Of a stretch of 64,000 bases of DNA, positions 24,616-36,162 are shown piece after piece; position 1 is the first letter of the stretch; each line of letters opens with the position of its first letter. The DNA lies in NCBI GenBank assembly GCA_027627225.1, contig CM051024.1, positions 79,112,504-79,176,503 of the forward strand, written 5' to 3'. The stretch is from Congeria kusceri. Taxonomy: Eukaryota > Mollusca > Bivalvia > Myida > Dreissenidae. A program made the translations under genes and the position numbers. The notes below the pieces were generated by a model. It was not told the origin of the DNA. It did not search any database and saw only the letters and a program-made list of their open reading frames with translations.

Positions 24616-25045
24616 TACCGATTATAATGATGCCAATGATGAAGACGATAACGTACGACGCGGACAATCAAAGTCATCAGAATTATATTTGCAGCTAAAG
24701 CAACACAGAAAGTATAGTGACATACTTACAACGTGTTAAGGAATTAATCCAAAGAAATAAAGCCCTCTATTAATACGGTTTGTATAGTTTAAATCTTTAT
24801 AATCTGTTTTAATCTTATAATCCGCTGGGAGTTAATAAACATGATATTAAATCATGTTGCAGTTAAATCGTCACTACTGAATATGTGTAACTATAAAGCA
24901 CACCACTTCTTTTATTTGGTGTGAGAAAAAAAGAAAATGGCTGGATAACATATGTAATTAGAAAAAGAATGCTATATAGACATTAAACAGGTAAGAAACT
25001 GTTATGTTATTAAATTGCTAAAGTACTAGGGCTATAAACATGATT

Positions 25046-25046
<1 letters not shown>

Positions 25047-25092
<46 letters not shown>

Positions 25093-25165
25093 TTATTATT
25101 ATTCCTGTTATTATTATTATTATTACTATTATTATTGTTATTATTAAATCTATTATTATTATTAT

Positions 25166-25210
<45 letters not shown>

Positions 25211-25305
25211 TGGTAGTAGTAGTAACTGTTGTTGTTGTTGCAATAATATTAATGATCTGGAGGAGTATGGTGGTGATGATAATGATAGTGTTGTTGTTGT
25301 TACTG
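25047..25305 (+). repeat. Compound trinucleotide microsatellite (TTA)n-(GTA)n-(GTT)n
   Basis: About 120 bp of tta/att repeats is followed by (gta)n from about 25168 and short gtt and gat runs. Open frames in three registers are homopolymeric artefacts. Confidence 0.95.
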
Positions 25306-25319
25306 TACACTTAGTATAA

Positions 25320-26690
25320 TTGTAAACACCATCCGAAGTAGCCAGGTACTTGCCTAGTTTTTTTGTCAAAGCTAAAGCCACCCTCTACATAAATAACAGA
25401 TAATATATAAAGGGGCGAACATGAAACTGCTGACAAAATTATATTCGATATATTATATCGCTATATGAATGAACATCAGATGAAATAGCGAAAAGTGTAA
25501 AACGTGTTTTTAGACTGGTGGCGGAAGCCAACGGTCTTTTGAGAGGGTAATTTCCAGAACAGGTATCACAGGGAACTACATCTTTTGCAGGCTACGAGTC
25601 AGTAAACCGAAACCTGAACGGGTCCTTTTTCTACCTGTTTTATTATATTTTAATTGTTTAAGGGAATGTAAGTCATATGTGCAATAATGTGTATATCATG
25701 TTATCTATAACAATTACATTTTTTATATGTCAATTTATTACAAAATTTTTCTTCAAACTAATGACACCCCTACTCCCCTACTTTCGCTATTTGCATGTTG
25801 TGTGTAACAGAAATATTCACCTTAGTGCCCTGGAATAAGACCACTAAATAATGAGCTGCATCTGTTATTTTTGACACTTACTACTACGCTTCATCAATTA
25901 TTCTGCATGGCCCGTTGCAAATTGACTTGTCGATTGGCATGTATATAATTCCGTCTGTATTGTAATACTAGGTTTAAAAATATATTTGTTTCTTATAAAT
26001 ATTTTTATTGTGATGTCGCATACTATAGAATAGGACGCAACATGATCAAGTTTACAAGTGGGAAATTCAACTTACAGTCAAACAAATGATTCCATCTTAG
26101 CAAAAATGCACTCATAAATCACATGTTTTTAGTTTCTTTTGTCGCCAACCATCTTTCTACGTTGTCAGCGTTTTGATTAAGCAATAATAATGCACTTTGC
26201 AAGGAACAACTTAAATTAAAGCACTTTAAGAATCTGTATGAAACATTATCTTCAATAAATATATTTTAAAAGATATTCGGCGTCTTTGATCATTTTTATC
26301 CGTCGTATATTAGACTCGATCAGTAGGTCACACGATACTACCATAATAAAATCATGCTTTATTCCTCCCAACATATCATCATATAAATTAACGTTACCTG
26401 TTTGTAGATAGCTCTCTCCTGTTTCCTAAACGTATACAAAAGGTGCTGCATGATAAGTAAAGTTATTTAAATTAAATTTGGATTTGAAGAAACCTTAAAA
26501 TTATTCATTTGGAACGAAAACACAAAATCAACATCATAAAGCAAAACATTCATAAATATTACGTCATATATTTTGTACATTAAGAATTTGAGTTTCACTT
26601 TTTGATTATATCAGTACAGTAATTTTAAATGTAATTTACATGAGCAATACATTTGCCGTTTTGCAACGATGAATACATTTAATTCGTTTC
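25320..26690. other. No recognised gene
   Basis: Nothing beyond small frames was seen. Confidence 0.4.
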
Positions 26691-26696
26691 GAGCTA

Positions 26697-27000
26697 AATA
26701 GGCGGATTTAGAGGAGGGCGGAAGCTGCGTACGACCCCAATAAAATTGTCAAAAACTAGGTTTTTAAACCGAACAATACCTGAAACATGTGCATTTCGTT
26801 ACAATTAAAATGTTATTTTCAATCATATTATTTCAAATATAGGTTCCGTGTTGTAGTAGTTTTGTTAAATTGTTCCGTTTGGCGATATTGCGTCGTTCTG
26901 ATACATGTATCTTATCATGTAAGAGACAACAGCAGTTAATTTGTTGTCAGTTCTTTAATATTTCCGCCCCTCTAACTTAATATCCTGGTACCGCGCCTGA
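26697..27000 (+). mobile_element. Possible MITE with imperfect terminal inverted repeats
   Basis: The left end 'aggcggatttagaggagggc' and right end 'ttccgcccctctaacttaat...ccgcgcct' are imperfect inverted repeats about 300 bp apart. There is no coding content and the ends are approximate. Confidence 0.35.
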
Positions 27001-27965
27001 TATTATATTTGAAATATGGTAATATAACATGAGGTGTTTGTTCTGTACCAGATTAAAACCATTTAAGACTAGGATACTTTGGCATCAGATCATGCTGCGA
27101 ACATTGGAGTTATTTTCCCTTGTTGGAACAAGCCGACAAGCATGGCGTGACATGACGTCCCCATTATCTTTAAGAACAGCAGCATTAACACCATTCCTCC
27201 AAAACTCTCTGCGAAAAGTTGGCTACCACTGTAGAAAAAAATATACCCAAGTGCTTACTTGTTTACGAACATGATATCTCTGTTTGTCTTTTACAAGCTT
27301 TGGCAAGACAAGGAGCAGAAGTAAAACATGTATGATAGTTAATCAGCTAGATACCTTATTTAAGGATATTATTGCGTACATTCCCACATTTGTTCAAGCC
27401 TATCACAACAGTTATGCTTACATTTTTGCCAGTAGTGAGGTGAGCCCCTTGGGCCATCATGCACCCCTTGTTTTTGATTGAAAGACAAAACAAGTTAGGG
27501 AATTAAATAAGGGTGGTTCCAACTCCTGGTCACCTATAACCATGTATTTTACTTTGTTCAAATATTGCTTTTGGTATTGCGTATAAACGACCTGGTGTTG
27601 ATTGTAAACTTATAACATGGTTAATATTTAAAATACATAATTTGCGATGGGTTGTTTTACTATGCCAATTTGATGATAGTAAACGATTAAATAATGTATA
27701 ATATATGTTACAGGACCAGGATTTAGGATGGAGATCCTACGAAGAAAGAAGTGGCTGTCGTTCGTAGTATTAAGTTAAGTACAAACACATTCTTATTACA
27801 GTAACAAGAAAAGTACTTGCAACATCACCTACTATTACTACAATAATACAACCATAATAACAACAACTACTACTAATACCTCTATTACTGCTCGAGTACT
27901 CGATTACTACTACTGCCACAACTACCACTGCCGCATTTATAATAATAATAATGTAATGTGAAAAA
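27001..27965. other. No recognised gene; two short unassigned frames
   Basis: Frames 27029-27274 and 27284-27481 (+) have mixed composition but no domain I recognise, and they may be part of a decayed element. Short TAC/ACT trinucleotide runs lie near 27830-27950. Confidence 0.3.
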
Positions 27966-28786
27966 ATATCAGCTGAGGTTAAGAATAACATAACGTCGAG
28001 GCTTGCGGGGGCCATTATGTTATTCGTGCCGAACCAGATATATTACACAAGACCAGGCAGTAACCTATTTTTCTATTTACCATTTTACTGTTTTCTAAAA
28101 ATTACACCAAACTAGCTTATTTTTATATTAAAATCTAAGAGCGGCGATGAATTTGCAGAACCGTCTTTTACATGTTCTTGTACATGTAAAGATCGATTTC
28201 TAACTGTTCATTTGATGATACCCTATTATTTACATTTCGTAATGACAAATATTTTCACTACAAATATGTAGATTACACACACGTTCATGCATATAATATT
28301 GTAAACGCATACTGAAATGATTTGCAACCATCAATTTTATCGGAAAACACACGAAACCGAATTGTTTTGAGACGCCATTTGGAGTTGTGTATTGAAGTTG
28401 ACATGTTCAAGATTGTGTCAAGATTGATTATAGTATGATCAATGTTTGGTAAAAAATTTTTGTCTCTTAACATAAACTTATCCGATTAGCGAGTTGTAGT
28501 AAATTTATTTGGAATTTATTGAAATAATTGTGTATGGATGCTGTATTGTTCATTACAGTAACGTTTTTGTGAGTTATGCTAATTAATAATAAATACATCA
28601 TATACGTTATTGGTATCAAATTCTTTGTTTGTTGAATCTGATTCATTTTTACTTCAACCTTTGACTTTAGAGTTGATTCAGAGTGATGAAGTATAACCAA
28701 TCAATGACTGATATAAACGCTAGCGACATGATCTAAAAAAATATATCGGACATCTTTGCATCAGGCAGATTTCAGCATAGTGGTGT
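27966..28786 (-). mobile_element. ~0.8-kb unclassified hairpin-ended repeat, copy 2 (inverted)
   Basis: The reverse complement aligns with 12521-13434: 'gtgccgaacc...gatatatta', 'cacaagaccaggcagtaacc', 'acatttcgtaatga', 'actacaaatatgtagattac', 'caatgactgatataaacgct' and 'cagcatagtggt'. The terminal hairpin is only partly kept here. Confidence 0.65.
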
Positions 28787-28938
28787 GATCAATATTGAAG
28801 CTCAGGCGGGATTTAGAAAACAATATGAGTACTGTTGATAACAAATCTTATGTTTTTATATCAAGGTAAAGGAGGTTGAAATTGTCAACACATTTGCATA
28901 CATAGTCTTTACTTCAGGCGGATCCTTTTTACCTACAT

Positions 28939-29138
28939 GTGAATCATTAGCAGAACAGGCCCTGTTGTGCACGCTCAAAGCAAATTTAATCCAGTTTCCG
29001 GACATTAAAGTTAGTCACCGTTTATACTTATTTGACAAACTTATTGAACGTGTTCATAATTACGGAAGTGATGTATGTGGCTTAAATAATACTAAATGCA
29101 TAGAAGGTATGCACTTAGTTTATGCAAAACTTTGTTAG
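28939..29138 (+). pseudogene. LINE fragment (post-RT thumb region)
   Basis: A frame without a start codon reads ESLAEQALLCTLKANL, then 'IKVSHRLYLFDKLIERVHNY' and GSDVCGLN, ending in a stop at 29136-29138. It parallels the first LINE's KALSDQALKGYHSLL and KLHLFDCMILPIILYGSEIWG. Only this part of the polyprotein is recognisable. Confidence 0.65.
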
Positions 29139-29749
29139 TAGTAGGACAACAGACACAAAATAATCTCATATACGGGGCGCTGGGACAAAATCCGCTTATT
29201 TAGTATACGATATGTTAAAGTTATAAACTATTGGATACAGTTCTACAGTGTGATCATGTTAAATTTGTCAACGTTCTACATCAGATGTTATTAAGTGATT
29301 TTTAAATGAACAGAGAAAAACGCATTGTGTTAAAATGTAAAAAAACTTTATAAAAAAATCTAGGTTTTAGCGAAGTATGGTACATTCTGGGTGTTGGTGA
29401 TGTTATTGTTGTTATCTCAATTGTTAACCAACGAATCGCCGCAATTTATATATAACATAAAAACTTCTATATACATCTAGAGGTACACAATATAGCTTAT
29501 CTCGGAAATTGTGTAAACTGAACAAAGTTCAGAATTGCCTTACCACGTTTACGAGTTTCAGTCGAAATACTAAAAGTAGAGTCAGGCAAGGCGTGCAACT
29601 TACATTTTTTAAAGCCTTTCAATTGAGAACAAAAGTATATTACGAGTGAAGTGTGTTCAAACAGTTATAAATATGGTAGCTAAAGATTTACTTATGAATT
29701 GTATTGCCAAAATGAATCCCCTTACTCTGTGTATATATTTTTAGAAATG

Positions 29750-29930
29750 TTAAGTTTGGCATTTGAACACGCATAGATAATGTTAACCCATAAATGTATA
29801 TACCTTTTATGGACATTATTAATGTTTATGTATGTGAACCTGTATGTTATTTACCAATGCATTGTATTTACTTATAGTTGTGTATCAATGTTAACCCATG
29901 GGCATATTGCCTAAAGTATTAGAAATACTA
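29750..29930 (+). mobile_element. LINE 3' tail remnant
   Basis: 'gttaacccatgggcatattg' near 29889, followed by a simple 'actactattacta' tail, resembles the end at 30470-30550 (tatactcatgggcattatgg). It is probably the 3' end of the fragment at 28939. Confidence 0.45.
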
Positions 29931-30038
29931 CTATTACTACTATTGATAATTTCACAAATTATTATATTACTCTTACTACAATTTCTACTATGACTACTAC
30001 TGCTTGGATAATTGACTTGGATAAGTCACCAGTTTCAG

Positions 30039-30206
30039 CCGCTGCTGTTCTGTACTGGTTGATGACTGACTTCGACCCAATAGCCAGTTTTTCCCGCCAT
30101 AGAGATGAAGTAGCACACACACACTTGATAATTCCACATGCGAACGAAACAGCTTATCAACCGGTGTCACAGTCCACGCCGAATATTTCAAGGACAGTGA
30201 CTAAAG
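30039..30206 (+). CDS. Candidate exon A of the DUF1647-like gene
   Basis: This 168-bp open segment is bordered by 'agtttcag' upstream and 'gtattg' downstream. It begins and ends in phase 1, which fits the next exon. The peptide includes YWLMTDFDPIAS, HLIIPHANETAY and STPNISRTVTK, with two N-glycosylation-like sites (NET, NIS). A lumenal/extracellular stem region would fit but is inference. No start codon or signal anchor could be assigned, so at least one upstream exon is presumably missing. This exon is supported only by splice signals and phase. Confidence 0.4.
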
Positions 30207-30272
30207 GTATTGATAGTAATATTGCTCTACAAGTGTTTCCTTTCTGGTTTACATATATATATATGTATATAT

Positions 30273-30330
30273 AAACAAATGACTAAAAAGACATATATAT
30301 ATATGTGTGTGTCTTTTTTGTCATTTGTTT
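30273..30330 (+). repeat. Hairpin: 21-bp near-perfect inverted repeat around TA/TG dinucleotides
   Basis: The arms AAACAAATGACTAAAAAGAC and GTCTTTTTTGTCATTTGTTT flank a (TA)n/(TG)n loop. It lies in the presumed intron after exon A. Confidence 0.8.
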
Positions 30331-30449
30331 GGGTTTTGTTCGATAAAAGTGTCAATTTGTTGTAACATTGGTAAATTTATTCTTATACACTGTCACGACT
30401 ATCAATATTTATATATAATATTACATACTATGCATAGTATCATATATAC

Positions 30450-30550
30450 TTTTGCATGATTATTCTCTTATATGTTTTTATGTAACACTATTATGTAAAT
30501 GTATACTCATGGGCATTATGGACTCGATGTATTTCCAATAAAACTGTAAT
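30450..30550 (+). mobile_element. LINE 3' tail remnant
   Basis: 'gtatactcatgggcattatg' followed by 'ccaataaaactgtaat' resembles LINE 3' ends elsewhere in the window (2770-2846, 29889). No coding sequence is attached. Confidence 0.4.
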
Positions 30551-30739
30551 CGTTATCTCTTAGAAACGCCCTGTGATTTTCTGCTGATAATAGGACGATT
30601 TCTGTAAACAATACACAAACGTCTATCTTTTCTTGAAATCAGTGTTACATGTAAACACATAAAAACGTCCAGATTTATTCAGACAATTCAGACAATCGTC
30701 CATACTTTGCTTCTGAGAAATATATGACAACTGCCCCGT

Positions 30740-31045
30740 TCTGCTGATAATAGTAAGCATCATACAAACGTCCACCATTTTTCTAATAAGTGCTAGAATC
30801 ATACCGAAGTGAAACCGTTTCTGCAGAATGCCGTTCATTTTAAGAAGTATGCATACTTCCACCATTCTTTTCATCAGTGCTAGAATCATACAAACGAAAA
30901 CACTTTTCTGCAGAATGCAGCTAATTGTAAGAATTATACAAAATATCACCATTCTCCCCATAAGTGCTAGAATCATATAAACGAGCAACCTTTTCTGTAG
31001 AATGCAGTTAATTGTAAGAATTATACCAACGTCTGCCTTTTCAAA
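30740..31045 (-). repeat. 87-bp tandem repeat, about 3.5 units
   Basis: 'agtgctagaatcata' recurs at about 30788, 30875 and 30962, with shared 'ttttctgcagaatgc' and 'gtaagaattata'. The unit is 29 codons, so a minus-strand frame (30623-31102) stays open through it. The peptide is repetitive and has no known domain. It lies in the presumed intron between exons A and B. Confidence 0.7.
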
Positions 31046-31666
31046 AGCAACCCGTGCAGTAATTTGCGAGAATATTATTCCGGTCTGCTTTGCGTATAGC
31101 ATTTGTTACACAGCGTACTAATACATTCCATATTGAAGTAATACAGATAACCGATATTATAAACTAAAGAATAGTACAATTTTAATTATCTTACATTTTG
31201 CCATGGCAATTAAAGGGAAGATTTTATCGTTTGAATGTGCAACAACCAACGTGTTAGTGCAAGGGTTTAAATAATGACAAATCTTCTTATTTCAACCTAA
31301 GATAAGAAGCTCTTAACACTCTTAATCATTGTGGGCTCTGAAGTCATATTGTAGACAGACTGCTGAACACTAAATGTAAATGTAAATTATTATTTACATC
31401 TAAAATGAAAGAATTCGACTTGCGTTACTTGGAAAGAAATCGAACGTCTGTATTATAACATGTAACAATAAAGGTACTTGTTTATAGGTCGTAAAATTTG
31501 CACCAATTTTAACGATGCTTTGATATATTTCAGAGTGAGTATTGTGAACCTACATTTAATTTAATTATGTTTCATTTTCACAACATGCTCGCTTTTTACT
31601 TGTATGTAATATAACGGCGCTTAACTTTCATCTCTTTTCTCATAGTATTTCGTAACCTGCTTGCAG

Positions 31667-31780
31667 GTGTACAGAGACTTACCCCCATAGTGTACAGTGA
31701 ACCTTGCAGCGGAACAATCAACGAGTCACGTCGGACCACGTTATTCCACGACTATGACAAAGTACAGCACTACATAAATG
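31667..31780 (+). CDS. Candidate exon B of the DUF1647-like gene
   Basis: The segment has a good acceptor ('cctgcttgcag') and a 'gtattg' donor, the same weak donor as exon A. It joins exon A in phase 1 and hands over in phase 1 to the next exon. Residues include RLTPIVYSEPCSGTINESRR and DYDKVQHYIN. The frame would continue past the donor to 31932 with less protein-like content. Membership of the gene is inferred from phase and position. Confidence 0.45.
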
Positions 31781-32892
31781 GTATTGCTGTCAAAGCCTTA
31801 TTTCTTATAAATACAAATACTCATGCCTCAAAAGCGGATAAGATCACAATTGTATTATTACAGGAAGTTTCCGCAATAATAGGCCAGAGACTTAATGCCA
31901 ATGTGATTGACCAGAGTGGAAAATACAACTGAAATCACTATTTTATTGGACATTACTTAGGCCTAGAGACACTGTGCCCAAAACATTGAAAACAATAAAC
32001 ATTAAACCACAATGTATTTAAATCTAGGGCCAATATGCATTGGAAACTTCCAGTCTATAAACATCCAATCTTTACGCGATTGGATCTAGAATCACTATGT
32101 TAATGAACGTTTAAAACAATCCGATTAATTTCAGTGTTGTTATTAATTACTAATTATTGAAAATATAAACACTTGTCGTATGAATGTTCTGTAAGAGGTT
32201 ATGGCACTGTAGCATGGTCGCCACCACCAAATGTGTTTGCCTTTATGTGTTTTCACTAAAGGCCGCTGTAGTACATGGTTGGCGATAAATACAGGACATA
32301 ATTATGGGCTGCTAACAGTATTTTTCAACATTTTTTAAAAGTCTCCTGATGCTGACCACTTTTGATACATCTAATTCATTATGATATCTTTGTCTGCAAA
32401 ATGTATTCTGATTACAAGACTAGATACCTTCTGTATAACTTTAGTATGTTACTTTATTGAGAAATTATTAGAGTCAAGCACCGTTATAATGTTCGTAATT
32501 CAGAAATAAAGTACATCATGTCCTCTACTATCCCGTTGACCGGTCTGGCCGAGTCCGTCGCTAAAGATGCGGACCGTCTTTTATGAGCGTTTACAGTATA
32601 TGAATAAATAAGTTATCATACGCATACCTTGTTTTCCGTATAATACAGCATTTACAAATACTTTTATCCTACGCATGTGTAAGATAACATTTAGATTGTT
32701 TTCATTGGCTACACATTCTTTGATCTTTTGGTAAATTTATACGCCATTTTTTTCGTTTAAAAGCATGTGATCAAAGGGCTCGCTTACTAACACAATTCCT
32801 GAAATCGTTTAATAAATTATGGTATAAAATGACAACTCTTGTCAGATCCTATATATCTTACACATTTCTATCATCCTGTATTTATTTGCCAG

Positions 32893-33089
32893 ACTTATTC
32901 GGGAACTTGTCAGACATAAACGCGCTACCTAAAGACGCTGATCCAGTGTTTATAACTGGAGTTTCCTCTAATCACTTGCACGAGTCCCTAGACATGTTCA
33001 AGAACTTCAATTCTGTGGTGAGGAAAATGAAACCAAAACTGAGAATGATATTTTATGACTTGGGGCTGCAAGCTGGCGAACCAGAAAAA
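32893..33089 (+). CDS. Exon C: start of the DUF1647-like domain
   Basis: The acceptor is 'tatttatttgccag' and the donor 'gtaagg' at 33090. The exon enters in phase 1 and leaves in phase 0. The peptide contains DADPVFITGVSSNHLHESL, then FKNFNSVVRKMKPKLRMIF and YDLGL. The run 'PVFxTxxSxNHxxES...F.DLGL' is the hallmark I associate with DUF1647 proteins, which are abundant in nematodes and molluscs and of unknown biochemical role. It joins cleanly to exon D. Confidence 0.75.
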
Positions 33090-33988
33090 GTAAGGCTGTC
33101 TTATTGTCTCTTAAACATCTTAACTGTATGTTATTACTTTACGCCTTTGGTTTAAAAACGCGATACCTTGTGCCAAATCAGAACACTTAAAAATGATAAT
33201 TATGTATAATTTAAAAATAAATGAAATATTTTAAGCACCCTTTTTCTTTTCTTTTCAATTATCGAAGTTTCCCAGGATTTTGTCTGGAATAACATTTCGT
33301 AAGTTAATTGTTAACGGATTGGTCAATGATAGTATAAATACTTTTGGAAATATGGATTACTTTGACGGATATAATAAATTACAAAGATGCACTGGTTGGT
33401 TGGAAGGACAGAAAGCGGCATTTTGTAGTAGATCGTTTTAAATTCGGGTAACAACTATGTATTTTGGATCCGCTACGTTTTTTGCTCCTTTATTTAAATG
33501 TCTTTATCATCAGCGATACTCGTAAAGTTTCCAATCTAAGATCATGATTTTTAAATGTTTTCTTGATTAGTTTCCTTAAATACAATGTACAAGTTTTGTT
33601 ATAATTATAATGTTTCAGTCTTTTAGTCAATTCTGAATATCGTTGGGTTTTTTGTTTCAGGGAGCTGAATTGGGAAGACTATTATACGATGTTTCGCTTC
33701 TTTTTTTTATGAAAACAAGTTTTCTTTTCTTCAGCAAGAAGTATATTAAAATACATTATGTGAAACTGCAGGAGAAACCATTTATAGCATGGCATTGACG
33801 TGCCCGTAAACATAGATAGAATACTATTCCTAATATAAACTACCCTGCAACATTTTGTGCGTGTTTCAAACCACAAGTCAAACGTTTCTATGTATGTTTA
33901 CGGATTAGGTCAACTGTCCCACATATAGTGGAACCCTTTATTAATGTCGCCCTATTTTAATTCGCTTTGTTAACCTATTTGTTTTTAG

Positions 33989-34093
33989 ATAAAATCAATC
34001 TGTCAGTGTGAATACAGACTGTTCCCATTTGAAAGGTTTCCAGATCACGTAAAACAACTCAAAACCTATGCCTTCAAACCGCTGTCAATATTG
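33989..34093 (+). CDS. Exon D: central DUF1647-like segment
   Basis: The exon is 105 bp (35 codons), phase 0 at both ends, with 'gtttttag' acceptor and 'gtaagg' donor. It encodes ICQCEYRLFPFERFPDHVK and KTYAFKPLSIL. The Cys-x-Cys followed by Arg/Phe-Pro and the Tyr-x-x-Lys-Pro motif match the family pattern. It is too short to stand out by ORF length and was identified by splice sites and continuity with exons C and E. Confidence 0.78.
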
Positions 34094-34545
34094 GTAAGGT
34101 ATATATAGATGCTGTGGTGGCTTTTAGAACACACGTATAGTAAATTCAGCGGTAATCAAAACAAATTTATTTAATGAATTATTGAATTAAAATAAAATGT
34201 ATGAGACAATGTGTTATCTTTAAATCTCCGCAATAGTTTATAGTTATTTATAGTGCAGCGATTCTACTACATGCATTATCTGGCTAACTGTATTATTTTA
34301 GATTGTTTGGTGTCATTAAGTACACGGTTATTCTATCGGCATCCAACTAATTATTATCCGTCAAGTTCCGAATTTCTAGCATGTGTTTATCTGCGGCTTT
34401 ATTTTTGTGTAAATTGTGTAAGGTCCGCGTCAATTTTACCGAATTTGCTTTCATGGCAAAGGATTCAAAGATTCAGCTGCTGGCATTTATAAAGTTTAAG
34501 ACTTCTTTTAATGTTCATACATGAATGTTTATGTTTATAATCCAG

Positions 34546-35022
34546 ATGGTTTTGAAGGAATACCCGTTCGCCTTGTGGATGGATTCATCGATACGTTTTA
34601 AGGAAGCTAACATTTCACAACTGTTCGACATGGCTCGAAAACTGGATGTCATCTGTATGGCCGGCGACGGATCAATCGCGCTTCGAACACTTCCGGCGAC
34701 CTTCGAATATTTTAGCGAGCAGCCGTGCACCTTCCAAAATCTGTCAGAAATTCAAGCTGGATTTTCGATCACACGAACAGCTCCATTTGTTGTGGAGAAC
34801 ATACTAAAGCCTTGGGTTGCATGCGCCCTTCTGATTGACTGTATGGCGCCACACGATGGACCTATGAAATATTTATATTGTGGTCAGCATGGAAAAGTTT
34901 ATGGCGACTGTCATAGATTTGATCAGTCCGTGTGGGGAATACTGCTGTATCGCGCTTACGGCTATGACGTTTTCAAACACATGCACAACTTTCGAGGAGA
35001 TTTTGTGTATATATCACGGTGA
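34546..35022 (+). CDS. Exon E: C-terminal DUF1647-like exon with stop
   Basis: The acceptor is 'ataatccag'; the exon continues exon D in phase 0 and ends with TGA at 35020-35022. It encodes about 158 residues: YPFALWMDSSIRFK near the start, then CMAGDGSIALRTLP, IQAGFSITRTAPFVVENILK, then KPWVACAL, CHRFDQSVWGILLYRAYGY and RGDFVYISR at the end. WMDSSIRF recalls the DxD-like metal site of nucleotide-sugar glycosyltransferases, and the family is often suspected to be glycosyltransferase-like; that function is inference. GC content and codon structure stand out from the surroundings. An AATAAA lies at 35260-35265. The exon appears intact. Confidence 0.85.
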   Translation: MVLKEYPFALWMDSSIRFKEANISQLFDMARKLDVICMAGDGSIALRTLPATFEYFSEQPCTFQNLSEIQAGFSITRTAPFVVENILKPWVACALLIDCMAPHDGPMKYLYCGQHGKVYGDCHRFDQSVWGILLYRAYGYDVFKHMHNFRGDFVYISR

Positions 35023-35259
35023 ATCCAATACACTATTAGCGAAACAATAGTGTTTAATAGATGGCGATTGTGTTCTTGGGCCCAGTAACTAAATGTATAG
35101 CATTTCCTAAAGGGAATGTCAGACTTGCTATTATGTATGATAACCCCCTAATATTATTTACAACTGTCACCTCGCCTATCAGCTTCATTGGTATTTATAT
35201 CATTCTCTTACTGTATTCCAGTGTATTCGTTACCCTTTCTTGTTGCGAATAAGCTTGTA

Positions 35260-35265
35260 AATAAA
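35260..35265 (+). terminator. Polyadenylation signal AATAAA for the DUF1647-like gene
   Basis: AATAAA lies 238 bp after the stop codon of the last exon, in 'ttgtaaataaaagc'. This is a reasonable 3' UTR length. Confidence 0.55.
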
Positions 35266-35269
35266 AGCA

Positions 35270-36160
35270 AAATACCATCGTGCTATACTTGAGTCAAGCC
35301 AAGCTTTTAGCATTACACACACGTCCTTATTCATAACATAATTAGCTTACCTCTATGAGACCGTCGGTTATTCGTGAAACCATTATTTGGCAAGATTGAA
35401 CTGGCACTCATTATTTTTTGCCAATATATTCTATAGTTAACGGAATTAAAACCACAACACAAACTCGTGAGATATTTCTGCTGAGACTATTATTATACGC
35501 TTTACTACAGACGAATATTAGTCGGTGTAATTTTAAACTGCTAGACCGCTAGGAAAGTTTCCGTTGACTTTCCGGTATTTTAAAGTTATTTTACAATACA
35601 ATAGACGCCGCGCCTATTTGATGTACCTGACTATGGAACTGGTCTGTCCGAATTTCAGTCTAAATGCACAAGTGCTTTTATGCATGCATCACGGTATCAT
35701 ATAGCATGTTCTTTGTGATCTATAATTGACTACCAAACAAACGACGATTTTGATACAAAAATTAATCAGTTCATATTTCAACCTTGTCAAATATGTCCGG
35801 TTTTCATATCGTGCAACACATATCTGTAGTAAAATCGAGTGCGTACGTGTTTACTCAATATTATTTCTGATGCGTCAGGTTAACAATTCCGGACTGTGTT
35901 TCATGTATTGCTGTTGACGTGTTGTTGTTGTTGTGTGTGTTGTTGTTGTTTTTTCAAATATTTTGGAACCATTTTAGTCCTGTGTATATACATGTATACG
36001 TGTAAAACACATGGACTTAAACCCGTTTTCTTAAGCAATATTCTTTCAAGATCCCGTTCCGCGAATAATATCAAATATTTTAATTATGCGAGAATCGAAT
36101 TCCTGTCTGTGTGCATACGCATATATTCAGTGGTCATCGTGCTAGATTTTACTCATTTAT
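35270..36160. other. No recognised gene
   Basis: Intergenic, with a short TGT/TTG microsatellite at about 35920-35955. Frames at 35726-35917 and 35896-36162 show no domain. Confidence 0.4.
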
Positions 36161-36162
36161 AG

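Larger units (their letters stand above)
30039..35265 (+). other. Gene model: DUF1647-like protein, at least five exons, 5' end missing
   Basis: The exons are 30039-30206, 31667-31780, 32893-33089, 33989-34093 and 34546-35022. The phases are compatible at all four junctions (1, 1, 0, 0), and a polyadenylation signal lies at 35260. The combined peptide is about 350 residues with no frameshift. Exons C-E are strong; A and B are plausible. Introns contain a LINE tail, a hairpin and an 87-bp tandem repeat. The N-terminal exon (signal peptide or membrane anchor would be expected) was not found; it may lie in the AT-rich sequence before 30 kb. Confidence 0.7.

Noticed and set aside
24389..24667. 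Ser-rich protein on the minus strand
   Set aside because: The Ser run is the translation of a GAC/GAT microsatellite.
25044..25381. Long frames in several registers
   Set aside because: They are translations of (TTA)n/(GTA)n microsatellites: homopolymeric Asn, Ile, Leu or Val runs.
30623..31102. 159-codon minus-strand protein
   Set aside because: It arises from an 87-bp (29-codon) tandem repeat inside a presumed intron; no known domain.
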